Below are positions 12,670-23,980 of a DNA stretch of 64,000 nucleotides, in pieces. The stretch's first letter is position 1, and every line of letters begins with the position of its first letter. Source of the stretch: Paramecium octaurelia (Eukaryota > Ciliophora > Oligohymenophorea > Peniculida > Parameciidae); NCBI GenBank assembly GCA_905182995.1, contig CAJJDP010000118.1, positions 301,062-365,061 of the forward strand, given 5' to 3'. The notes under the pieces are model-generated. The model was given only the letters and a program-made list of their open reading frames with translations, was not told the origin of the DNA and did not search any database. The position numbers were made by a program, and so were the translations under genes.

Positions 12670-13369
12670 ATGTAAGAAGATTACACTTATCAAGTATGAT
12701 CTATAATATTATTTTTAGATTCTTAAAAAATGCAACGGGAAGGTTATACTACAAATAGATGAACAATTATTGGATGTTATCAATGCTCATTTCACTATAA
12801 AACCACAATAATAACAAAGAGAAGTGCCTTATTCAGTCAAGAAATAACATAATTTTTAAAGACGAATAGTGCCTTTCTTTATGAACCAATTCATGCATTG
12901 GGCGGAGGAGATGGGATACAAATAGGTGGATGGGTATCTGAGAGCCATTCATAAGAAGAAGACCTCGAAATAATAAAAGTTTGAGTTGGGAGATCTAAAG
13001 AAGTTATTTGGTGCCATAAATCCTCGAACCAAAATTATTCAGATGGAGACTCAGACTAAGTGGATTGAATTCTTGGGTACTCAGGCAGAGATCTGTGTAC
13101 TTGTGAACAACAAGATCAAGGATCAATCAACCAAGCAAATGTACATACAAGCGATTGAGCATTTGAAGGCTGAGTTGAAGAAGGAACAGCCTTATGATAA
13201 ATTCTTGAGTCTCCCAAAGAAGGAGGAATCGAATGACTCTTTGATGGAGGAATCAAAGGAGTAATCAATCAAAGAGGAATACTCAAGTGGGGAATTCGAT
13301 GAATATGCTCCGACTTATAAGGAAGACCCATATTCTTATTTGAGTTGCGCATACAGCAACTACGAATGA
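12670..13369 (+). CDS. Unknown 224-residue protein
   Basis: ATG at 12670 is followed after eight codons by a 25-nt intron (12694-12718). The stop is at 13367-13369, giving 224 residues. The middle is basic and helical, with VPFFMNQFMHWAEEMGY near residue 65 and KWIEFLGTQAEICVLVNN around 120. The last 40 residues are acidic with many Glu, Ser and Tyr. There is no signal peptide, membrane segment or known motif. Introns close to the start codon, as here, are common in Paramecium genes. I do not recognise the family and suggest no function. Confidence 0.8.
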
Positions 13370-13434
13370 CTTTGTACTCATGTTTTTTTAATAATTAACT
13401 AATTATGACATCACATAGTTCATTAATTAAATAT

Positions 13435-14463
13435 ATGTAATAAATAGTAGATATAAAAGAAATACAAAAATCTCCACCTGATTAATTTTCATTCTTACTC
13501 AGGATCGGAAATAAATGTGAATCTACTTCCCTTACAAATGTTTTTACTGGCGATCCAGCAATACCTGTTATTGGCAAATATTCCAGAAATCAATATCATT
13601 TTTTGACTGTCGATGTGTTGATTTAAATGGATTTGAATCTAAATGAAGGCACCTACTATAGCAAAGGATGTAAAGTAAATTTGCCTGCCAATGTGCTTAA
13701 GATTTTGCATGACATCCCTGAATAAATAATTCATAACAAGCCGCCTCCAAAAGAAAACAACAAGAAGGGAGGCAAAAAGTAAAATAAAAAATAAGGTAAG
13801 TAAAAACAACAGTAAGAATAATAAATGCAGTAAATTGAGGTTGAGCCTTAATTGGAGTAGTAAAATTAAAATGAAAATGAACATGAAGAAGATTTTAAGA
13901 TCATGCAATTTCATCCATTGCAGTTTCATTAATCTCCTAATATCAAATTCAGTTGGATTATAAGTTCACTCTCCAATAAGAAAATACTTGAACCAATGAA
14001 GTAGGAACCCTGTTTAAGTTATGTTAATCATAATTGGGTTTTTGAAGTGATTAATTTTGAACACACCAAGAAACTAATTCAACATCTACCTATTTGTGTT
14101 GTAGACCCTAAAGGAGTTTTTGAGTATTCAGATCCTTACAAAGGATTGAGTTTCACAGGTTTGAGATCAGAATACATGTCTGTGCATTTGGGACCACAAG
14201 GATCTCTTTGTTTTTCACCGAACAATATGAAAATGATGGTGGATATGAAGAGACCTTTGATTTCATTTTGGACTGTGATTTTATAAGAGGATGGAATACA
14301 TTAAGTGAATTTGCATTGGGTGATCTTACATGAATTATTTTCAGAGATGTCTCATGTGATAGCCAAAGAAAATCAGACAATTCAATAATTATTAATAAAT
14401 TATGGAGAATTTAATGCTGAATATAAAGCAGAATGTGAACAAATAAACAAAGTTTTTGGTTGA
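13435..14463 (+). CDS. Unknown 342-residue protein with charged linker
   Basis: An intronless gene from ATG 13435 to TGA 14461-14463. Residues 1-90 look folded. Residues about 100-150 are a Lys/Gln then Gln/Glu low-complexity linker. Residues about 155-342 look folded, with FKIMQFHPLQF, INFEHTKKLIQHLP and PICVVDPKGVFEYSDPY. No known catalytic motif is visible. Its stop lies five bases from the stop of the convergent minus-strand NT-C2 gene, so the two transcripts must overlap or end almost together. Family not recognised. Confidence 0.82.
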
Positions 14464-14468
14464 TAAAT

Positions 14469-15826
14469 TCATTCTGCATTTTATAACAATTAAATTATTT
14501 TATCCTTGTAAATTCTTTCTTATGCCAACCACTAATCTTCTTTCTCCTACATTTATTATTCCAATCTCCCAATTTAATTCTTCAACTAATCAATTACATT
14601 GATATTAGAATTCTTCTCTAACTCTAACAACTGATTAGATAACTCTTTGATGATTTAATTTTTCTTCTCTATGGTTTTCTCATACTATTCTTGATTCGAT
14701 GTAGTGGATTGATTGAGGGCATTGTCATTCATCTGCTTATAACCAGATTGAGATCTCTGATTCATTTTCTTTAATTGTTCACTCTATTATCTGATAATGA
14801 TAGTTAGGTGTTAATTTTCATCCTGAACCTTACTGAGTTTTTCTTCAAGTTCTGCACATTTCAATTTCCATTACTAGATTTCCGAATCTTAAGAGCTAAC
14901 GTCAAAATTATTGAAGGTAGAATCATCAAAAATCTTTTAAAACTTCCCATCAGATTTGATATGAATGTCCAGTTGCTCAATCTGTTTTTCCAATTCAGCC
15001 TCTTATTAAGACAGAAGATCAGTGATTTCTTTGAAATTATCATATTCTTACGGAGGTGGCGATTAAGGTTGTTGTATGTATTATTGCTATTTCTATTACT
15101 GAAATTTCTCACCCAACTACACAAACTTTTAGGTAAGATTATCCTATTATGTCTGCTATTATTATGATTGTTAGAATTAGGATTAGGATTATGAAATAGT
15201 TGGTTACACTTATTATTCATTTGCCTTACTAACCATTATATTGCTCTTAAACTCTTTAGGTGGGGATTGACTACGAGCTCTGGTTGTTCTAGATTCTATC
15301 TTCCTTGTACTGGAAGTTCTCGCTGTCTGAGGAGTAGGCCCAACAACTGGGGCAGGCACATCTGCAATTGGAAAATCTAAAGTATCGATCGTTGAATCCT
15401 TAATCACTTTAAAGAGCAAGGCAGCTCTCTTATCTGTTGTAGATGTAAGTGGTTTTTTTTGTTTTTGATCTTGAGGTGCTCCACCATCGAGAAAGTATGC
15501 TAAATTGATTACACAATCACCAAGCAACTGATTGCCAGCCAAATAGAAAAGGAATTTGATCTAGCTAGATAAGGAGGGCTTACATTAGAGTCAGCATAAA
15601 TTCCATCCTTTTTCACCATGCGTTATTGAAACTCAACTACTTAATCTATTGGAAGTCGACAAGTTGTCATTGTCCGCTCAGGGTTTCTGATTGATAATTT
15701 GGCAATAACTTATTGAACAGCCGTACTGCGTTTCAATGAGATTGTTAATTCGTACTACTATTGATCTGATTTGGAACTGAATTCTAGATATTAGAGTATG
15801 AATTTGAAATGCTTTTGCTAATTCAT
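14469..15826 (-). CDS. NT-C2 domain coiled-coil protein
   Basis: Start at 15824-15826, one 23-nt intron (15561-15583), stop 14469-14471; 444 residues. The first ~105 residues resemble the N-terminal C2 (NT-C2) fold of EEIG1/EHBP1-type proteins. The strand pattern FKFILQYLEFSS...TAVQQVIAKLSI is followed by SNIKFLFYLAGNQLLGDC and VINLAYFLDGG, a typical end of the domain. A Ser/Thr/Arg-rich linker (residues ~110-190) and a long coiled coil (~240-444) follow. NT-C2 proteins commonly attach to membranes and link them to cytoskeleton or vesicle transport. The domain call is by pattern only and has moderate confidence; the gene model is firm. Confidence 0.8.
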
Positions 15827-15876
15827 TATAAATTTTAATAATAAGTAAACAAGAAATATCAAATATTGACTAGCTT

Positions 15877-16885
15877 ATGGCAAAATAACATAATCTTTAT
15901 CTAGTTTAAAGAGTATATGAAGTGCTATTCAATTTTTTCAAAGAAAACAACAATAAAATTGAGAGTTACCTTTGGTTAAATTCTTTAAATGATTTCAATA
16001 ATAAGTAATAGACTGTAGAAGAATACACATCAATAATTCATTTATGAATGAGATTGTCTTAAATTAACTTTATATGATTAGATAATCTAATATTCAAAGC
16101 AAAAATGAATATTTTTGGATAGAAATGAAAGGAATAAGAACTATAAAAAATAGTAAATCTATGAAGTAATATCAGAACTAAATGAGATTTATGTGAGAGA
16201 CAATTTGTAAGGGTATTGTAAAATGGTTAATAAAACACAACTTTGATAAGTAACATTGGATATTTATTGCAAAGTGACTTTTGTAATGATAATGAGAATA
16301 CTGGAATGCACTACTGAGGGGATAACAATCTTAATTTGAATTTATTAGATAGAAATTAGTTTTTGAATTAAATGAAGACAGATCTAGAAAGAGCGAATAA
16401 AAACATATTGATAAATACATAGGCAATTTAAAAATTCAAAGGAATATTTTATTGATAAATATTGTGAGTTGGTAATGTTAATGATTTTGTATATGATTTT
16501 ATGCCTAAGTGAGGTCTATCGAATAAGAAACTGAAGCTTTTAAAATTATTGAAAATGATTGCTGCAGACAGATTCTTCATTTTCATTAAAATTTTCGATT
16601 TCCAGTGATAAAAAGGTTTTGGATGAAGAAAAGGGATAGAAATATGAATATTAAACGAATAAAAATGTTGACAGTGGCACAAAATTGTTGTATTCCTTGG
16701 TTTCTTAGGCTTTTGAATTTTATTTTGGATTATAACCATAGATTTGCGGAGTTGGATGAAGACCTTGAAGGTGTGGATGTTGAAAATGATAAAATGAGAT
16801 CAGCATTAATGCTAATAAAATTTAGATTGATAGTATAGGAGGCGATAATATAAAAGTGGAGATAATAGATTGCAAATTACAATGA
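15877..16885 (+). pseudogene. Frameshifted gene remnant
   Basis: From an ATG at 15877 the plus strand shows clearly protein-like segments in changing frames. Examples are HNLYLVQRVYEVLFNFFKEN, NEYFWIEMKGIRTIKN, MKTDLERANKNILINTQAIQ, ADRFFIFIKIF, LDEEKGQKYEYQTN and FAELDEDLEGVDVENDK. The last, IGGDNIKVEIIDCKLQ, ends at a TGA at 16883-16885. At least five frame changes and several TGAs separate them, and GT...AG introns of normal size do not repair most of these. It is probably a dead paralogue, as whole-genome duplications leave many in Paramecium. A poorly sequenced live gene is the alternative. Family unknown. Confidence 0.6.
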
Positions 16886-16937
16886 AATCAATAGAAATTA
16901 ATTAAAACAATCTTCTATTTCATGTTAATTAATAATT

Positions 16938-18095
16938 ATGCAAGGTTTATTGTAGCCATCTCAACAAACTCTATTGGTGCGATCACCAACCGAAGGCTCT
17001 ATGTAGAGTTACAGTAGATACGAGAGCAAGGGGAAGAAAAGAATTGTATACAAAAACAACAAGGGTGAAATTATTGATCCTCATGACAAATTGGCTAAAT
17101 CGCATCATTCTCGTCCATCTCAACCTACTCATTCAGTAAAATCTCGAACTACCACTCCCACTCCTTCAGATAGTGTCAAAACTCAAAATGCTTCCATTTT
17201 AGACCTAGTACCAATTGACGATCCCATTTGGTTGGAGTTGATTCCCACAGAAATACAACAAGATCAAAACTTCAACCTGGAAAGATTGATTATGGATAAT
17301 CAAGAGTATTTCGTTAATCTACTTGGTTTGTACATGCAAGAGAGACAACAAAACAGAATACAAGAAATAAAAGTGTCCCTTCCCTAGAAAAAGTAGACCA
17401 CCTATGATCAAGTTTATAAAAAACCGAATGCCATCGACCATTCCAATTTCAACATCAAGATGTATGACTAACTTCCAATGGCTTAATCTCTCCAGTTACA
17501 AACGCAATATGAAGTTTGATATTTTAATATCTTTAGACTTCTTTTCGCACTCCAAAAATTATTCCCCAGGATAACTTCAAACCCTCCTACATTAAGGATA
17601 ATGCTGAAATGCTCACACTCACCAGTTATAAGTAAAATTATGTCAATTGGAAGACCTGTCTTACTGAAAGAGTGGGACCATAAAGAGGGTAAAGCACTGG
17701 AACTCTGCCCTTTATTGGCAGGACCTCTTATCAAGAGAACTATCGCGCTAATAATTGGGAGCCCACAGAATCTGCCAAAAAGACATCACTGTATATTGCC
17801 ATTTCTTTATTTCAGAGGTCCTTTTGCATCAGGGAGTTCCATGATCTTCAAAGAGGCCTTGTCTAAAATCCACTATCCCAATTATTAAATTGAGGAAGCA
17901 CCACCTCGATAAGAAAATAGTAATCATCAATAAGGAAATGGATCGTATGATGGACAATTCAAAACAACTTTTAAAAAGTACTTTTGGCAATTGATCTATA
18001 GTTCGTTTGTGTATAAAGTACCAGAGCCTATTATGCAGGATAGATATTGGAAGTAGAAATTGATACAAAAGATTTTGGAGAAGAAATAAAATTGA
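16938..18095 (+). CDS. MAP6/SAXO-like microtubule-associated protein
   Basis: ATG 16938, introns 17514-17536 (23 nt, GTT start) and 17791-17815 (25 nt), stop 18093-18095; 369 residues. Residues 1-110 are basic, Ser/Thr/Pro-rich and disordered. From about residue 150 to 270 there are spaced motifs of the MAP6/SAXO type, in which Ser/Thr-x-Tyr is followed four residues later by Tyr and then Trp. Examples are TTYDQVYKKP, TSYKQNYVNWK and TSYQENYRANNWEP, with DNFKPSYIKDNAEM between. SAXO proteins bind and stabilise ciliary microtubules as inner-lumen or wall proteins, which suits a heavily ciliated cell. The family call rests on this repeat pattern. The C-terminal 60 residues (VYKVPEPIMQDRYW) are not assigned. 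Confidence 0.68.
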
Positions 18096-18129
18096 TATTG
18101 ACTTATTTTGTATAAATTTAATATAAAGA

Positions 18130-19464
18130 ATGACGGATCTAGGTATAGCTATTGAGCGCATGGAACAACTTAAAGAATCCATAGACATTGTAAAATACAT
18201 CAGTTATTTTAGGGATATCTATGTATTTGTGCTGCTTTCGTTTTGTTGATGCAAGTTGGATTCGCATTCCTTGAAGGTGGGTGTCTTCGCTATAAGGACA
18301 TGCAAAGTATTATGCTCAAAATATTTATGAACACTTGTGTTACTGTTGTAATATGGTGGCTAGTTGGGTATGGAATAGCTTTTGGAAACGATTCAAAAGA
18401 ATTCGTTGGATCATCTGTTTATATCGGATTTGATATGAAAAACTCTAAACATTTGGCAGAGTTTGCATTTTAAACAGCTGTTGCCTCTGCCGCTACAAGC
18501 ATAGTTTCAGGAGGCGCAGCTGGTCGAATGACTTATATTGGATATTTTATACTATCCGTAGTGTTTTCTTCAGTTATATACCCATTTTGTGCTCATTGGG
18601 GATTCGGAAATGGTTGGTTAATGAAATTAGGATATCATGATTATGCTGGCAGTGGTACCATTCATGCTTCAGCTGGCATGGGGGCTTTAATGACAACCAT
18701 GTTATTAAAACCAAGAAATCAAAGATTCAATCCAAAGTATTCAGAACACTTTGAACCTAACAATCCAATCTACATCACTTTAGCTTGTCTTTCTCTATGG
18801 GTGTGTTGGTGTTTCTTTAATGGTGGATCCTCATTAGGCATTGCCAATGGAGCTAGTGTTTTTATGAGTCGTGCTATCATGAATACTTTCATTGCAGGAG
18901 CTTCTGGTGCTTTAACTGTTTTCTTTATTTTCTATTTAATGAACATTGATCAAGGCAACAAATATTCCTTAGTCATGATATGTAACGGCAATCTGGCTGG
19001 GTTAGTTGCCATCACTGGGTACACTAATTTTCTTATCATCCTAGTCCATGTGACAATGTTGATGCGTGGGCAGCATTTGTAATTGGAATCTTGGGAGGCA
19101 TGATGATGGTCTTTGCAAATAGAGTCCTATTCAATCTATAGATAGATGATCCTGTTGATGCTATTTCAATTCACTTTGTAGATATTTTTATCTTATTCAG
19201 GCATGTGGAATGTTGGGAGCCAATTTAGTTTCATGGTTTGATATGGATACAGGAATTGTCTATGGCAAAGGAGGCTATTAGTTTGCAGTTTAGATGTTAG
19301 GATCCTTTATTTACATTGGATGGTCTGCAATCATTCATTTAATAACTCTTTTATTTATTGAAAAAATAGGTTACTTACGAGTTTCAATAGAAGAAGAACA
19401 TGAAGGATTAGATCCTGCCACAATGGGATGTTGTGCTTACGAAATGGTTGAATTATAATAATGA
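18130..19464 (+). CDS. AMT: Ammonium transporter (Amt family)
   Basis: ATG 18130, three introns (18190-18212, 19019-19044, 19178-19200; 23, 26 and 23 nt), stop 19462-19464; 420 residues. This is a membrane channel for ammonium/ammonia of the Amt/Mep/Rh superfamily, with about eleven hydrophobic helices. Key positions are visible. Asp163 and the twin-His pore residue His171 lie in YHDYAGSGTIHASAG, and the second pore His332 lies in DAISIHFACGMLG. The early FLEGGCLRYKD loop corresponds to the Amt FxEAGxxRxKN signature. Length is normal for the family. The N-terminus has no signal peptide; the first helix begins near residue 21. It probably sits in the plasma or contractile-vacuole membrane. Confidence 0.95.
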
Positions 19465-19845
19465 TTCCCAAATTACAAGTTGCATAATTCTAATGAATTT
19501 TAGAATATTTAATTATATCTAATATTTATTTTGGGACATAATTCGAGTGCTAATTATTACTTATATATATATTTTTTGGATATTTTATGGTTCAATTATA
19601 TATTAATATATATATATAAGTATTATTATATATGATAGATAATTGATATTTTATTATTTAAATAGACTGCTATAAATTCACTCATAAGCAATGATAAATT
19701 AGAATTAATTATGCTATTAGTTTAGTATTGGTTTAAATAGTCACGTCTTTGCACTACAAATCTGAAGTTTCTTAAACATTTATTTTCTATTCTAATAATA
19801 TTATTAAAAAATCTAAATTTAAAAATTATTTAAAATTTAGGAAAG
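19465..19845. other. Intergenic region after ammonium transporter
   Basis: A strongly AT-rich spacer that holds the inverted repeat described separately and the 5' region of the next small gene. No open frame or RNA gene seen. Confidence 0.6.
19558..19622. repeat. AT-rich inverted repeat
   Basis: Fifteen-base arms (19558-19572 and 19608-19622) read TACTTATATATATAT and its reverse complement, separated by about 35 bases. It lies about 95 bp after the ammonium-transporter stop. It could form a hairpin or cruciform. A function in 3'-end formation is only a guess, and such AT repeats also arise by chance in this genome. Confidence 0.5.
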
Positions 19846-20226
19846 ATGCAAAACAAAAGGAATTCCTAAATTTTTAAATTACATAGACACCTTATGATTT
19901 TCAGTAAGATTTAAGATGCATCTACTGTCATTGAATCATCAAAAAATTAATAATTTAGGAATAGAAAAAATAAGTAATATCCTCAATTACATCTACTTCC
20001 CCATCCACCTCCAAGATAGATCAAAACAGACATAGATTCAGAAACAGAGAGATATTTCATGCCATAGAATATTAAAATTGATCGTAGATGCTCACATTCA
20101 ATAAGAAGAAACCAAGGTGAATATAATTTCAATAGAAGTGCTCTTAATTATTCGTTTTAGAAAAATAAAAAGGATTAAGCTTGCTAAACTTATTTCTTAG
20201 ATGAACTTTTGAGTGTTGAAATTTGA
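19846..20226 (+). CDS. Small basic protein, 126 residues
   Basis: An intronless open frame from ATG 19846 to TGA 20224-20226. The product is basic and polar, rich in Arg, Lys, Asn and Gln. It has a Pro/His-rich stretch (LHLLPHPPPRQ) near residue 55, SETERYFMPQNIKIDRR after it, and an end reading TYFLDELLSVEI. There is no signal peptide, membrane segment or known domain. It follows the ammonium transporter on the same strand. Composition and steady use of Gln codons TAA/TAG look coding, but a short single-exon frame in AT-rich DNA is weaker evidence than the larger genes. Confidence 0.55.
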
Positions 20227-20623
20227 TTAAATTAATTGTGTATATAGTATGTGGAATATAAAAATAATGATTGTCTAAATATCGATGCTATCATTAAATA
20301 TATAAGTGTAATATTAAATTATAATAAATATGTGACAATCATGTACATAAGAATAGAAATGCTAATATGCTAATATTTTCTACTTATAATGAATAAAAGA
20401 TATGTGACTTGTCAACAATTTATTCCGGCTATTAAGAATTATATGGTGTAAATTATTTTTCGTATTTTTATTTTAATTTTTGTTTAATGTGGTTTAATGA
20501 CTTATTAAAATACATAATAGAAAGTATATATATAATATATATCAAATATTGTTATTTACTTTATGAATTATTCAACTCTATAATCCGAATAAACGCAGAA
20601 TCTAATTGTCCTATCTAACAATT

Positions 20624-21816
20624 ATGAATTATTTAAGTTTTATAGTTAAGATGTATAATTTAGTTTATCTTTTCAAGAATTTCTCGATCTAATTAAGCAT
20701 TATCACTAATGAAAATCAGATAACACCTTATGAAAATTATTTAACTTAGGAATATGATTATTATAATGGTTTTTTAAGATTAAACAAATTCAGGGATTCA
20801 ATACAGAGTAAAACTAACGAATATTAAGATTAATCTAATTAATAAACATTTCAAATTCTTCTTTATTTAACTATAAAGAATGTCTATTGATTTTAGTTTA
20901 ATGCTTTCATTAATATTTCTTGAAGTAATTCTTGAAAAATGGCTCTTTGATTCTCAAAAGTTATTTATGATGGATACTGAATCTAAAGTTAATTTGATTT
21001 CATTTTTTCAAACTTTTTTAATTAAATTTAGAGAATAAATCATTATTTATGAAATGTTTTATATGTCTTCTTAATTTAACATTTACAACCTGATATTTTA
21101 TAAAAGTTATCTTACAAACTTGTAGGAAAAGGATAGGTTGTTTGATTAGCAGTTAAATATTGTATCTTTTGCTAAATCACTTTAGCCAAGAACAATGAAT
21201 TTTAATGAATTGTACATAAATAATAATTCATTTATTCTATTAATATAAATTATTAAAGCAGTAATGTTAAATTTTTTTAGATAAATTTAGAGAAATATTT
21301 TTAAAAAAGGAAAGCCAATGACACTATATTTAACTTTCGTTTAGATAATAAAATTGATTATGAATATTTTCTTAAGAAGTGAAATCTAGGTGGTCTAAAA
21401 AATGCAAGTAGAAAAGCTAAAATAAAGTAGGATAATCTGAAAAGACAAATAATATTTTCTTAGGATCTAGTTAAAAAATTTAAGAACGCATCTTTAATTT
21501 TCTAAATATAATAATTTTAGAAAAGAAAATTATTTTGAAGTCAGATTAGAATATATTCATTCACTTATTTTGTTAAAAGTAGTGAGAAATTAGATTTAAA
21601 ATTCATGAAGCCAATTAATAAAAAATGGTATTTATTAATCAAAAGAATGAAGTTTTACACTGAACTTTTTATTATATTATTCTATAGTTATACTATATTT
21701 TATACAAAGTTAATTTTGATGATCCCCAATTAAATTACATGAAATAAGATTCGTTTTATGGATAGATAATCGAAACAATTTCCTAAATTTCAATATATAA
21801 TTTTTCTTAAAAATGA
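20624..21816 (+). pseudogene. Doubtful gene or decayed gene
   Basis: Several plus-strand frames here avoid TGA for longer than expected. One starts at ATG 20624 (MNYLSFIVKMYNLVYLFKN). A second runs from about 20881 to 21441 for roughly 185 codons while about 17 TGAs fall in the other two frames. A third ends at TGA 21814-21816 with FDDPQLNYMKQDSFYGQII, and joins its upstream exon through a possible 23-nt intron (GTTATAC...AAAG, about 21687-21709). I could not link the three pieces into one consistent gene. It may be a real gene with introns I missed, or a decaying one. No family recognised. Confidence 0.4.
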
Positions 21817-21922
21817 ATAATGAAATTCAATCATTTTTTGACATAAAAGACCATTAAAAGATTAAGATTTGGAATAAGTTCTGCAAAACCTAATATAAAG
21901 TATATATTAACAATATTTTAGA

Positions 21923-23545
21923 ATGACATCATAGAGTATGAGGGCCAATGTTGTCGAGTAAGCAAAACTAATAAATAATTAAAATCATTTAGTATTTAAA
22001 TTGGTCAGGAAACTTTATATGCCTTCAAAAACAATCAGCCTTAGGGTATGCTGCTACTCTCTGTTGTAGTATTATTATATAAAAGATATGATGATAAAGA
22101 AATTGTTAGACTAAAAAAAAATGGCTAGTATGTGGACATTTATAATGATAATTACAAACAGTTAAGAGATGTTCTAATTTCAAAGTGTATAATAACAACT
22201 TTTCATAATGATTTTAAAGTTATCAAGATGATAGGAAAGGGAACCTTTGCCAGTGTATATTTGGCAGTAAGAAATGTTAATGGAGTTCAGTATGCTGTAA
22301 AAGCTTTCAGCAAGCAATATATCAATTAATAATTTAGAGGAAGAGAGGGACTTGAAAATGAGATCAGAGTCATGCGAAGATTGAAATAGAAGAATATTCT
22401 CCATTTGCATGAAGTACATGAAACTCAGCATTCAATATATTTTATATTAGATTTATTAGAAGGAGGAGAATTATTTAATAGATTCTAAACTACGATTTAT
22501 TCAGCTTTGAGAATTCAACAATTAATGTACAACATTTTAAAAGCACTCTCTCATATGCATTCTAAATAATGCATGCATAGAGACCTTAAACCTGAGAATT
22601 TGTTACTTAAAAGCAAAGATAATGATACTGACATTGTCATAGCCGATTTAGGCCTAGCACATATTATGGATTAATAACCACTTTACAAAAGATGTGGGAC
22701 TCCTGGATTTGTGGCTCCTGAGATTTTGAATTACAATGATTAGACTCCCTTTTACAATGAGAAGTGTGATATTTTTAGTGCAGGAGTGATATTTTATTTT
22801 ATGGTTACAGGCCTTAATCCTTTTAGTGGATAAAATTATAAGGAAATATTAAAATCAAATTAGGAATGCAAAATAAATTTTGATATAAAATCATTAAAAA
22901 AAGTAGATGATTTTGTTATTATTTTCAGGGACCTTAGAATTTGAGGAGGTTAATGAAGAAAATGTTAAAGGCTGATCCAGCAGACAGATATACTGCAGAG
23001 GAATGTTTAAAGCATCAATACTTTTAAGAAATGTTACAATCAAATGATTAAACAGATAAATTTGGGTTAGAATAAGAAGCTGAATTTCAGACCCAATTAT
23101 AAATATAGAAGTATTTTAATTTACAAATTTTAGTTCTGAAGATAATTAAGGGGGATCGATGTAATTGATGACCAAATTATCTCAATGGAATGGCGAAACC
23201 TAAACTGTAGGTTCATTGTCTAATTGTTCTAATAATAGTTCTGCTAATAGTCCTAATAAATCAGATAAATAATAGAGTAACCCATCTAAGTTCAGTTAAT
23301 TCTGTAATTAAATGAAATAAGAAGGATTACTTTAAAATAATCTAAATTCTCAAAAGAAGAAAAAGAATCATGATCTTCACAAATTCGCATTAAGAAATAG
23401 TTATTATTAAAAGTAGGGTAGTAAAGATGATTAATATGCCATAGAAGATGAATAAATAAGTATAAGTAAACAATTATCGTAATTAAATGAATAAAAACCA
23501 AAAATGGGTTTTATAAAGAAGAGTCAATCTTTGGATGTGGATTGA
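21923..23545 (+). CDS. Ser/Thr protein kinase, CAMK-like, with N-terminal PH-like region
   Basis: ATG 21923, four introns (21958-21992, 22046-22069, 22903-22928, 23111-23133), stop 23543-23545; 504 residues. The first ~85 residues resemble the PH-like start seen in many Paramecium CAMK-type kinases (GQETLYAFKNNQPQ...). The kinase domain follows. The glycine loop is IGKGTFASVYLA, the ATP lysine is Lys107 (YAVKAF), and the catalytic loop is HRDLKPEN with Asp201. The metal motif is DLG at Asp222-Gly224 instead of DFG, and the P+1 region is CGTPGFVAPE. All catalytic residues are present, so it should be active. After ~370 comes a Ser/Asn/Gln-rich tail. Substrate and regulator are unknown; no EF-hands are seen. 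Confidence 0.9.
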
Positions 23546-23980
23546 ATAAATAAAATAATAGTTAACTTATTCAATCTTGAAATAAGGTTTATTCGAATTT
23601 GTTGTACTTTTTTCTCAAAAGTTTTGTTAATCTTATCTACAGCTTTAGATTATTTATTGCATTTAATAATGTTATTTTTTTAATTAAATTTTTGTACAGG
23701 TATTGTTCCATTTAATGTTATCAAAAATTAAACTAAATATTCCTAACGAATTTCAAGCTGATTCTTTTGACTTTATCCAAATGTTCTTTCATGAACTACT
23801 TCTTCTTTGATATATTGTATAGTGTAATTTACTTTGGAGAGACAAGATAATTATCAAATGCAAAATTTTTATCATTTACATTGTTTAGACAGGATTTGTC
23901 TTTACTTAGTATAAATTTTCATCTATTATGTCTGAAAAGCAGGAAATCCTCTCGGAAAAATCATAAAAATTTGATTAAAA
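23546..23980. other. Spacer between two kinase genes
   Basis: AT-rich DNA with no clear gene. Just before the next start codon an 18-codon frame begins with ATG at about 23930 (MSEKQEILSEKSQKFDQK). It ends in a TGA that overlaps the ATG at 23981. It could be an upstream frame or a lost first exon. Confidence 0.45.

Noticed and set aside
16040-16739. A 230-codon minus-strand frame without TGA
   Set aside because: Composition (Phe, Leu, Ser, His) is that of an antisense shadow. The plus strand carries better coding segments of the broken gene.
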